Positions 41,025-50,889 of a DNA stretch of 64,000 nt are shown here, piece by piece. Location of the stretch: contig NC_087074.1 in assembly GCF_026151205.1 (NCBI RefSeq), positions 9,457,226 to 9,521,225 of the forward strand. Direction: 5' to 3'. The stretch comes from Bolinopsis microptera (lineage: Eukaryota > Ctenophora > Tentaculata > Lobata > Bolinopsidae). Position 1 is the stretch's first letter, and every line of letters starts with the position of its first letter. The notes under the pieces were generated by a model, which did no database searches, was not told the DNA's origin, and was given only the letters and a program-made list of their open reading frames with translations. The translations under genes were made by a program, and so were the position numbers.

Positions 41025-43968
41025 ATGAAATGTCCGCTGTGTTGCGAGTTTGTGCCCAATGAGGAGCTGCTACAAGACCACTATCTGACTACCTGCTCGG
41101 GTCTTGCGGAGGAAAGTGAAGATGAGGTGGTGCTAGAGGGGGGTAACAAGAAGAAGTTTCAGTACATTTCACCTACTACACCTGATCAGGAGATCTACTT
41201 CCTCTCTACTTCACTTGATGTAATGGCTATAGAATGCAGATTTTTAAAATTTTATTTTGTGCTGACTCTGCACGAATTACAAACTCTTAAAACAACCGAA
41301 TTGCCTAAATTATCAAACTATTTTCTTATCTAACTTACTGCAAATAACGTGATAACACCATGTCATATTATCAGACTCCACAAGTGACGCTGGTGAAGGT
41401 ATCTGACGACTTATTCCAATCTAAAGAGGTAGTAGTACCGGAGGGCACAGTGTGTGAGGGTCAGCTGGTGGTGGGGGAGGATGTGTTATCTGTTGCTCCT
41501 TTTAGCACTGTCGGAACTATCATTACACTTCATGTTACACGTGGGTTATCATTACACTTCATGTTACACGTGGGTTATTTATATGTTTTTTGGAATCTTT
41601 TTTAAAGCAAGTTAAGTGTAGTTAGTAGCTGAAAAAAAGAAAGAGTTTGATTAAATCGAACAATAGTTATGGACATGTTCAAACCTGGTTGGTGGTTTTG
41701 TTACACTGCCAAAATGGGCGATTTTCTCATTTTTACAATAACTCCATTAATAATTACTCGATGGTCTTGAAACTTTCAAATATGATTATAATTGTCATAA
41801 CAAATAGTCTCAGGTCATCGGCTATGAATAATATTGTAAAATGGCCCAGTTATATTGAAAAATGTAACATTTGGTTACACTTTTCAATGGCTCAGCCAAT
41901 CATTAAATTCTAAAGATTCTTGCTTCACAAAAATGTACTTTAGGTATTTGCTTAGCTGTGGAATGAAAAAAGGCCCACTTTTGAGTTCATAAAAAGGCCC
42001 AAAATGGACATTTTGTAACATCTTGTTTTCATGATATCTTTATAGTTTGTTACAACCACAGCTAGTGTAGGATATGTATTTAACTCTAAAACCAGGTTAT
42101 TAGTGCAGCAATTCTTGTATAAAGGCATTACAACAATCTTGGTATATGGCTCATAATCAATAAAAGGCCCATTTCTTTGAATAACGTAACATGGGTACAA
42201 ATGAGTATGTTATACAGAGGTGTTTGATCTAGTATTGGTTTTAAGTTGGTTGATGCATTAAAATTAAGACATGAAACAACTTAACAAATTTAAAAAATGA
42301 TAATTGGGACCAAATTATTGAATTTTGTAACAATTTAAATGTAATGTAATTTAAATTTACGACAGAACGCGGTAAATTTAATCAAATGAATATATAGCTA
42401 ATTAGATTAAAGGTTGGATATTTAAAAACGTTTAATTTATATTATATATCAAATTGTATAGAAAATAGAAATTGGGCCCTATATATTGAAATTTGTAACA
42501 ATAAAATGTCAGGTCACGAGTTTATCCACTGAAGTGGCAGAGTGACAATTGACTCGTAATTTATACAAAATTTTACAATTTTGGTGTACAAAATGCTTGA
42601 CCGGAACATTAAAACGTTACAAAATTCAATGTTTTGGGCCCAAGTACAAAATATGGTCAATAATATGGTTGATGGAACCCTTTATGACCTAGGCAAACTG
42701 GTCTGAACTTCAAAAACTATAATATAGCTTGCCTAACACCCCTCACACTAGGATACATACTATATACTATACTCTATAAATTTACTTTCTAATGTTACAT
42801 TATTCAAGTTCCGCAGCCATTTTATCAAATTATACGAATAAGGATTGCTTTACAATTCTGTATGAGAATCTAAAAACCATGTTACCAGTACAAGAATATA
42901 TTGAACATTCCAAATATAATGAGCGTTGTAGTAAAAACATAAATATGTTACAAAATTCAATGTTTTGGGCCCAAGTACAAAATTTGGTCAAGAATATGGT
43001 TGATGGAACCCTTTGTGACCTGGAAAAACTGGTATGAACTTCAAAAACTATAATATAGCTTACCTAACACCCCTCACACTAGGATACATACTCTATACAC
43101 TTAATTTCTAATGTTACATAATTCAAGTTCCGCAGCCATTTTATCAAGTATATGAATAAGGATCGCTTCAGAATTTTGTATGAGAATCTAAAAACCATGT
43201 TACCAATACAAAAATATATTGAATATTCCAGATATAATGACCTTGGCAGTGAAAACATAAATATGTTACAGAATTCAATGTTTTGGGCCCAAGTACAAAA
43301 TTTGGTCAAGAATATGGTTGATGGAACCCTTTGTGACCTAGAAAAACTGGTCTGAACTTGAAAAACTATCAAGAAGCTTCTCTAAAAACTCATTGAAAAA
43401 GTGTAACATAGAAATGTGTTACAAAATTCAATCTCCAGGGCCCCCAACTAAACTGCTATATCTCAGGACCTGAATATGTTACAAAAATTCTGATTCAAGG
43501 GTGCCCTCAGTCAAAGGGTCTAGTTTTTGTCAGTAGTTTCAGTTTTTCTTAAAATGTTACAGATTTCAATCTGGGGGCCCAGAAGTAAATAGTGGGAGAA
43601 ATGTAACAAAACCACCAACCAGGTTTGAACACGTCCTTATATGTAATCAATTAATCAATTAATCAATTAATCAATTAATCAATTAATCAATTAATCAATC
43701 AATCAATTAATCAATTAATCAATTAATCAATCGATCAATTAAATAACCCTATAAATGACCAGGTCGTGAGTTTGACACGTGGTCCACACACAGCTCTAAA
43801 AGTTCCACAACCAGTGCCGGAGAGAGAGTGATTCTCAAACACAGTGCATCAATGTCCAGCCTCTCATCTCAAAGTACAGGTTTGTCACATTCCTCCACAA
43901 GTATGGTATCCATTATGTGTATAATACTGGTCCAAGCTTTTATGAAGACATTCAGTTTTCCCGATTAA
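41025..43968 (+). CDS. Small zinc-finger protein, three exons (188 aa), function unknown
   Basis: Exons 41025-41219, 41375-41540 and 43763-43968 keep phase and give 188 residues, ending FPD before TAA at 43966-43968. Right at the N terminus is one Cys-Cys-His-Cys finger (CPLCCEFVPNEELLQDHYLTTC), of the size and spacing of ubiquitin-binding UBZ fingers. An acidic stretch follows (EESEDEVVLEGG), then an ordered-looking block (VSDDLFQSKEVVVPEGTVC) and a Ser/Thr-rich tail (THSSKSSTTSAGE). Intron 2 contains a 2-kb transposon and an AT microsatellite. The donor of exon 2 lies in a 29-bp tandem duplication, so two donors are possible. The last exon recurs at 55561 and 60535. The stop lies 30 bp from the stop of the convergent MFS gene. 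Upstream exons may be missing. Confidence 0.5.
41514..41577. repeat. 29-bp tandem duplication at an exon end
   Basis: ATTACACTTCATGTTACACG and the following TGGGTTATC occur twice in a row. Each copy supplies a CAC|GTGGGT donor. Confidence 0.8.
41671..43636. mobile_element. 2.0-kb non-autonomous element with reiterated TGTTACA motif
   Basis: Terminal repeats of 35 bp: GGACATGTTCAAACCTGGTT.. and the inverse ending ..AACCAGGTTTGAACACGTCC, one mismatch apart. TTAT flanks both sides (41667-41670, 43637-43640). The inner end of the terminal repeat is TTTTGTTACA, and TGTTACA or TGTAACA recurs about twenty times inside, often within a longer unit (TGTTACAAAATTCAATGTTT TGGGCCC). Two tandem segments of about 310-325 bp (about 42700-43025 and 43026-43350) give similar short frames sharing MLQNSMFWAQVQNLVKNMVD. 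These look like a repeat read through, not a transposase. Confidence 0.75.
43645..43742. repeat. Microsatellite (TAATCAAT)n
   Basis: About twelve units of the 8-bp word TAATCAAT with a few substitutions, just after the transposon and before the triplicated segment. Confidence 0.95.
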
Positions 43969-43997
43969 TGAACTTAGAGGTGTACTGAAACTGTCCT

Positions 43998-45789
43998 TTA
44001 ATTGTTCTTATTCTGTTTCCTTATCGCAATCTCGACGCCTGCACTCGTACAAAACGAGACTACACAAAAACCAAGCATCATGTATCCACCCTGTTCGTAT
44101 GTAAGGTACTCCATCGCCAACAGGGCAACCAAATGACCAACCCTGTTAAAGGCCGTCCAAAGACATAACCAAATTGTCGTACCTTTTGATTTGGAGGAAG
44201 CGCTCATTTCTCTTCTCGCAAGTTTTACTTGGACTTCCTCAAAGGCAAATAGGGCAGCCAATGTGCACATTTGATTTGAAAGGCCCTGAAGCAGTGTGGA
44301 AATATAAGCGAAGATAACCACGTTATCATACAGAAATGTTAACTTTGGGTTGGGGAAGAGGATGAAAACTCCGATTGCTGAGAGGAATGCTGAAAATGCC
44401 ATGATCTGAAATGGTGTTGCCCAGCCTTTCTGGATGATGTAACCGGATACGATCGATCCTGCAAACCTTGCCACGTAAAGGATAAAAAGATATGTCCCAC
44501 CCTGAGAAATACTCACTTCAAACGTGTCGAAAAGGTATGGAGTGGTTATTGCTGAGGTAAATCCAACCAGTGCCTCAAGAATGCTGTAGGAAATAATGGG
44601 AATAACGATTAATGGAGAAAGCCCCTTGGCCTTAGGCTCGGTCTCCTCGTTGGTGTTCTGGGCTGTTGTGATATCAGCTTCCTCTGTTGCCTCATAATTA
44701 GGTGGATCTGCCACATTTGTGTTGGTTATAACAACATCCTCACTACCAACTTGATCACCAGTCATCTCATTTTCCAAGTCTCCAAAACTATTCTCAACCG
44801 TTTCATCAGAAGATTTATTTTTAGTGTTAACATAAACTGGCAGAGAATTCTTTGGCAGAACCACAAGCTTGTACGAAAACAGGACAAGACATATACCCCC
44901 AGCAATGAGCAGAGTAGAGGTAAATCCAAAGTGATCATACAGAACTCCCCCAATAAGAATAGCAGTGGAGCCCCCAGAATGATAACCACTGTTGGTGAGC
45001 CCTATAGTAAGTTTAACATGGTCAGGGAACCAAACTCTGCAGCCCTCCACCACACCTTTACACGCCAGGAAACCCACGTAACCTTGTACAGCTCGTAGGA
45101 TTAGTAGGAGGGTGATTGTTAATGAGTTGTACTGCTCTGGTATCAGCCCCACCAGTCCCTGTCCTGCAGGAAGGAATTATAAATACCATAATGAATAATG
45201 ATGTGTGATTTTTAGATTGAAATTTTTAATGGATTGATATTTAACCAGTGTCTTTTGATACGTGTTCTTAAGATAAGAATGCACCTTAAAACTATCTTGT
45301 TTTTCTTGTCAAATACTCTGCTAATTGTAACAATTACCCATCATCTGTACCACGTTAGCTGCCACAAAAGTGACCTGGTATTTCCACAGGGTGACTTTTC
45401 TCTCATGGATGAGATAGTGTTGCATGTCAAACAGCATGTTGAAAAGATAGCCAACTCCTGGCATCATTCCAAACAGGCCCACCAGAAAGCTGCTTATACC
45501 TGTGTATGTTAGAAGTTGTGTTAACTTCTATATATGGTTAATCTAATGGTTATTATTCGTCAGTTTGAAGTTCAAGCTGACGCACCTCAGAAAATGACAA
45601 AATTGACGTTTTATCCCAGAAAAGGAAAGGAAAATTAAGTTGTATCTAGTCATCTTAACCATTTAAACACATACCTCTGTCGAGTAAATACTTGACGTAG
45701 AAGGATTGCGTATTAACCGAACTGCCTGATATAGCAAGAGGCATGAGGTACACTGCCAGCAGTACCATCAGACCCAGTTTTGAGAACAT
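43998..45789 (-). CDS. MFS transporter, SLC18B1-like, copy A (480 aa)
   Basis: Membrane carrier of the major facilitator superfamily. Exons 45789-45675, 45499-45338 and 45163-43998 keep phase. The start is the first ATG (MFSKLGLMVLLAVYLMP), which opens directly into a membrane helix; an upstream exon is not excluded. Loop 4-5 and helix 5 carry the pattern FPDHVKLTIGLTNSG and GGVLYDHFGF, which recalls the vesicular amine/polyamine branch (SLC18B1 type). A hydrophilic acidic central loop of about 70 residues separates two hydrophobic halves, as expected for a 12-helix carrier. The substrate is unknown. It converges with the zinc-finger gene. Of the three tandem copies this one differs most, by about 15-20 residues in the last exon, and has no broken frame. 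Confidence 0.8.
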
Positions 45790-47471
45790 AATCCGGATTC
45801 CTGCTTGAACCCCAAAGTTATTTCCTCGTATAGAAATCGACAAAGAAAGATTATGATTAAAATGTTTGTAGCAACCAAGAATTAGAATGAGGAGAAAAAA
45901 TGGTGAGAATGTTTAAGATTCTGTGCACTTTTTGTAGATGGCTACCCTGCCCCTTCCATTCTTAATCAAGCAAACTATCGTAAAAATGAATGACGGAAAC
46001 AACAGCTACAACTGGCAAAAAAGTGCTTAGGAAGTAAATTGCATCTATATTTAATTATATAGAGACATAGAGGTCAACATTCTACAATGTGATAAGATAC
46101 ATATCATTCCTTAGTGTTCCTCACACGTCATTTCGAAGCAAATAAAATCGAGACGTCCTCAAAATCGTAAACAATAAGATTGCAGTTCAATTTTACTTAC
46201 TTTTTATTAATATATATTAGCGACAAGAGATATATATATTATACGATTATGAAATTTAACCTTCTTGGGCCCAGCAATGTGAGATGAAAAGTTGACTGAA
46301 AGTAAACTGGATCTATCATTTGTAGTACTATAATATAGTTTACATATTATAAAGTCAGCGCAAATCCTAGTTGTCATTCCTGATTCAAGTTTTAACTCGC
46401 GAGGTAGATTCTTAGAATCTGTGTGTGATTTGCCATGAGATAGAGGTCGCTGTGGGTCAGCTGAAAGCTTTATTAGTTTTACATTCACGGACAGTGCCAG
46501 GAATATTGCCTGGGGTTTTGAAGCAGTGAACTGAACAGTTAGTGTAAGTAAGTGGCTTAGGGTTAGCCAAGAATCTCAATCATCGGCTCTTCAAGTTCAA
46601 TGGTAACATCTGAAGTGTCTTGAAATGTAGAGTTTGTGAACTGGAAAGTTCCTTTGACCTATGAAATCCAGTAATATTATTTTTCACGTGGCGATCGTAT
46701 GGCTATAGGACAACCAAAGTAAAAAGGTATGAAATGGCCGTTGTAATAATATTTAATGCTTGTGATATGAGAGCCGGAAGGGTGCGGGTGTCACGGTAAG
46801 GTGGTAACAGGGTGGTTCTGGTTGTTGTCTAAACATGAAGAGTAAACAGAGTCTGAAGTGACTTTGTTACCATGCCAACCCCACCTTCTCATTCACAGAA
46901 CTAGATTTTACCTACCTTACTTGGGAATATTATAGCGGGTTAATTTATGACTGGGAAAATTAATGACCGGGAAAAATATGGCGGACTTTCCCAAAACCCG
47001 CCAAATTATCCCGGTCATGAATATACCGGTGGCCGACCTTTCAAGTTTTTTTTCAGAGGTCAACAAATTTTCAACCGAAATTTCTGTTTTTTTGTTACTT
47101 GTTAAAGAAGTTATTTCAATTTACAGTTATTGATATTACTCAGAAATAGAAAAAAAGACACGTATATTTAAAGGAAAATAAATCTAAGCAATAATAAGTC
47201 AAATCTTCATTAAAGCGTATTCTCATTCTCGTTATCGCTAATGTCCCCTCCATTATCATTATTGATATCCCCCTGCTGCTGACCGTCAAAATTTGACTCA
47301 AATTCGAAGTCGTATTATTGTCTTAACAAGACTTTCATTTTGTCCGCTAGTGGGGCTACTGCTTTCAAGGTCAGCCGGAGCTTGATTTCCTGCCCACCGC
47401 TTGGTATTGGGGAACGTCTTGGCTTTACATCTTCAAATGCTCCAGTAATCAATCCACCGTGGACCATGAAA
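45790..47471. other. Non-coding part of unit A upstream of MFS gene A
   Basis: Holds the putative promoter of MFS gene A and sequence closely matched in unit B (46420-47060 with 58590-59190). The frame at 46207-46488 (-) has no ATG start and is only partly kept in unit B, so I do not call it a gene. At 47330-47470 lies an exon-like piece of another gene, listed separately. Confidence 0.5.
47331..47471 (-). pseudogene. Exon-like fragment of an unidentified gene, unit A
   Basis: On the minus strand it reads VHGGLITGAFEDVKPRRSPI.. and then ..GGQEIKLRLTLKAVAPLADKM, ending at a stop. The same exon occurs in unit B, where a LINE fragment breaks it. Together with the exon near 54740-54850 (CEVCRLKKKEVFPVKVTCGHIPLE) it vaguely recalls ML/NPC2-type lipid-binding proteins (C-x-L-x-K followed later by VHG), but that is speculative. 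Confidence 0.35.
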
Positions 47472-48720
47472 TAGTTTTAAACTATTTTCACAACTACAAT
47501 TAAATACATTTATTGAGGATGTCGAAAAAGAATGTCAGTCAAGCAAGTTCGCAAGTAATGCAGCACTAATTGGAAAAGGTGTGTGGGGGTGATGCGGGGT
47601 GGCCGGGTCGTGTACTCAGAAGACTAGCCATGGACTCCTGAAGCAAGTTGAGTAATTATCATTTTTCTACAATCAGCATCAGCACCGCCATAAACATCAT
47701 CATTCAAATCCACGTCCACGTGACCCTACCCTGACCCTACTTTTAACCCTGCGAACTTGCTTGGCTACAGTCTGGATATCCTTAAATATTTGTATATATA
47801 TATGATACTGCTGTATGTAGTGTTGAAATGTATGGTGACTACGGTCTGCACTTGAAATAGAAGAGCCTCAATAAAATAGCAGTTATTATAAGTAATGGTT
47901 TTGTGAACCACTGCAAATAGCAAATTTACTAAAACGTATTGATATGTAGTTACTTTATTGCTCATTTAATGTATGACAAATTCAAATTTAAATTATACTT
48001 TAAATTTATACTGATATCTTTGATTGTCATAACTCTAAAAGTATTAACAGATGAATATTAATTTTTTTAAATGTTTAAAATTGCACTTGAGGTTTAGCTG
48101 TGCTTTTATCATTATGCTGTCCTATTCGTGTTAGAGTGAGAAGATTATTTAACCCAAGACAGTTATTCAATGGAAATCTAAAAAGTAAAGATATCCACCT
48201 GCAGTCTTGCAAAATCCCTCTCCCCATTTTTTCCCCTGTTATCTGCCTCCCCACACATTTTTTATTAAAAAATTTATATATAATACCCGCAGACTATTTA
48301 CCCTTTATATGTGTACATTCATTCAGATTTGAGATTCTAACTAATATTTGTGTGGGATTGTTTATTGATAAAGTTGAAAATTTACATTGAATTTGAATTG
48401 ATATCCCTTCCTTACCCCAACCCCTCCGATCCTTACCCCAGCCCCTTCCCCCTCATTGCACATTCACTCCATTTTACATATCATCCAAAACAATTGACGT
48501 TTCGATATACTTTATTCATTTTCAATCAACAATCGTACTTAATAACTCATTAACTAGCCTTAAATATACTGGTGATTCCTGCTAAGCTTAACGTGATCAC
48601 TGATAAATTTATGTTACTCATCTCACTGCCGCCTAGCTTGTTTCAGGTTTACTGGTCTGGTTCGATGGGTCTGACCCTGGCCCCCTCCGCTCACCCCTGT
48701 ACTCCGCATCCATTATCATC

Positions 48721-50889
48721 ATGAAAAAGACCGACAAGAAACTCGACAGGAGATCGGACCTCTTTAATTCCACGTCTCGAGGGTGCAAGTCAGCTGGATC
48801 CACCCCTATTTCAAGCCCTGTTTTAAGCCGAAAAGTCACTAGCAGAATACATAATAGGAACACAGAGCCAGATGCAGATCTAACATCTGATGGAGACTTT
48901 GTAGATGTAGAGAGCAACGAACCAGCATCGATCCCAGGAACGCTACTCTCTAAGTGTCCCTGCTTTGTAGAGTCAAAGAACCCTGCAATCTTATGTGTTA
49001 CTTGTAAGCAGACCTTCCATTCTAACTGTGTTAACCTTGCTGGCCTCACAGCAACTTCTCTAAAGAAGCTCAGCACTTCCTGGAAGTGCCCGGACTGCTT
49101 TATCTTTCCTTACACAAGAAGATTGAAGGAGGAGGAAAAATCCAAAGCGTTAACAGAATTCTTTAGCAATATTTCTAAGATATCAAAGTGTAATGAGGAA
49201 CTCAAAGAAAGTACAACAACCATAGAGTTCTTCAACGAGCATATCAAACACCTCATACTCAAGGAGGACAGTTGTTTCAAAGAACACTCCAAAAGAACAG
49301 AACGATTAGTGACTGGAATTGAAGATATCACTGAAGACATAGCTTCTATCAAGGGTGTACTTACGAAAGTAAAGGAGAGTGGCTCAGCTCTTGAGACAAC
49401 CAGCAACTCTCTCAAACAGGAGATTGATGGCCTGAAGGACTCTCTCAAAAATATACCTATGACAGAGCAACCTCCGACTAACAGCAGTACTTTCGATCAT
49501 GTTGACAACCTGATGACCCAGATCAAAGTGCAATTGGAAAAGATCAATGATCATGTATGTCCCTCAACGTCCACACAGAACTTTGATGAAGGTGAACTAC
49601 GTTACAATGAATCTATCCTTATGACCCCTAACACTACTTCTCCTCACTTTGCTGCATCTCAAATTCCTGAAGGCCCTGCATGTGACCCTTATCTAACTTA
49701 TCAGGAAGATATAGTGCCTGTTGAGCTTCACAGCAAACTTATAAAGCTGCTGGAGGACAATAGTGCGGATTTTTCTTCGGTTGGTGGCAGCAGGGATGTT
49801 GTCTACTTTGGTGAACATGGATACTGGTACACAGGAGCCTATCATCAGGCAAAGGAAACTCCACCGGAGATACAAGATCTTTTGGACTGTGTGCGTCCCT
49901 CTCTCCCCAATAGGAAGAGCTGGCTGAACTCTTGCCTTGTTACAAGATATACAGGCAATAGTAGCCATATCCCCCAACACTGCGACAATGAGGTTCTTAT
50001 TGACCCAGAATCGATAATAGTCACTGTGTCCCTTGGTGAAGAACGCACAATAAAGTTCACACATAAGTCGACTGAAAAGTCCTTAAAGCTCAAAGATGGA
50101 AGTGTATACGTGATGTCCAGAATGTCCCAAGAAATCTGGAATCATGGTATTGAACCCCTCGCTAATGAAGAAGATGGCGAGGAATCTGAAGAGAAAACTT
50201 CTGTGAGGTACAGCTTTACCTTTAGGCATATTGCGCCTTTCTACAAAAATAGCACAGTGTTAATTGGAGACTCAAACACTAAGTACATTAAATTTGGTAA
50301 AGATGTTGGAACTCTAGGAAAATGGGTTCCCGGTAAGCGAATGTGGGCTGCTAAAATCGACGATATTCCTGCTCCCAAAGACATAGGCCCCTTTCGGAAC
50401 ATTGTTATACATACGGGAATCAATGATATTCGAGATGATTCCAACAGACCATCCACTAGAACACTTATTGCTAAGCTTAAGAAGAAATGTTGTGAAATTC
50501 AGCAATTTTATCCTAATAGTAAAGTTCATATTAGTTTACTCTTGCCCACCAAATCACAGTTTGTTAACTCACGTATAGGGGAGTTAAACAGTTTAATTGT
50601 AGACATGGTTTATAATAGGAAAAACATGTTTATTATAGATAACTCTGTACTAGGTTCTGTTAACGGATGTATGCCCTCTAAGTATGGTAGATTCTCACGT
50701 GATGGCACACCATTGGTCAATGATGTTGTTCATCTCGGGAGAGAAGGCCTGAAAATATTTTGTATGAACATAAAACGGTGTATTGTACAACGTGGTGGAA
50801 GTCAGTCCACGGAAAGATTTAAAGGTGGAAATGGTGACTATAGGAGTGCCCTAAGTAGGGGTAGTACGGGTGATATCTTACCGATATGA
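48721..50889 (+). CDS. LINE ORF1: PHD finger + coiled coil + AlkB-like dioxygenase + SGNH esterase (722 aa)
   Basis: Domains in order. PHD-type finger, residues 79-126 (C79-x-C81 ... C92-x2-C95 ... H100 ... C103 ... C123-x2-C126). Charged helical coiled-coil region, 133-245. AlkB-like 2OG-Fe(II) oxygenase, about 325-507: SCLVTRY before the metal motif H420-C-D422, TVSLGEERTIKF, distal iron ligand H475 in WNHGIEP, and R496-Y-S-F-T-F-R502, which has the R-x5-R spacing of AlkB. SGNH hydrolase, 510-690: Ser518 in IGDSN, Asn568 in HTGINDI, Asp668 and His671 in NDVVHLG. PHD and esterase domains are known in CR1-like ORF1 proteins; an oxygenase between them is not part of the usual architecture as I know it. 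Every metal, cofactor and catalytic residue expected is present. Likely role (inference): RNA binding and base demethylation of the element's own RNA. Confidence 0.85.
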   Translation: MKKTDKKLDRRSDLFNSTSRGCKSAGSTPISSPVLSRKVTSRIHNRNTEPDADLTSDGDFVDVESNEPASIPGTLLSKCPCFVESKNPAILCVTCKQTFHSNCVNLAGLTATSLKKLSTSWKCPDCFIFPYTRRLKEEEKSKALTEFFSNISKISKCNEELKESTTTIEFFNEHIKHLILKEDSCFKEHSKRTERLVTGIEDITEDIASIKGVLTKVKESGSALETTSNSLKQEIDGLKDSLKNIPMTEQPPTNSSTFDHVDNLMTQIKVQLEKINDHVCPSTSTQNFDEGELRYNESILMTPNTTSPHFAASQIPEGPACDPYLTYQEDIVPVELHSKLIKLLEDNSADFSSVGGSRDVVYFGEHGYWYTGAYHQAKETPPEIQDLLDCVRPSLPNRKSWLNSCLVTRYTGNSSHIPQHCDNEVLIDPESIIVTVSLGEERTIKFTHKSTEKSLKLKDGSVYVMSRMSQEIWNHGIEPLANEEDGEESEEKTSVRYSFTFRHIAPFYKNSTVLIGDSNTKYIKFGKDVGTLGKWVPGKRMWAAKIDDIPAPKDIGPFRNIVIHTGINDIRDDSNRPSTRTLIAKLKKKCCEIQQFYPNSKVHISLLLPTKSQFVNSRIGELNSLIVDMVYNRKNMFIIDNSVLGSVNGCMPSKYGRFSRDGTPLVNDVVHLGREGLKIFCMNIKRCIVQRGGSQSTERFKGGNGDYRSALSRGSTGDILPI

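Noticed and set aside
42792-43355. Two short similar frames as a transposase
   Set aside because: Fewer than 85 codons each, tandem repeats inside a non-autonomous element, no catalytic motif.
46207-46488. 93-codon frame upstream of MFS gene A, partly shared with unit B
   Set aside because: No ATG start, shortened in unit B, conservation explained by the segmental duplication.
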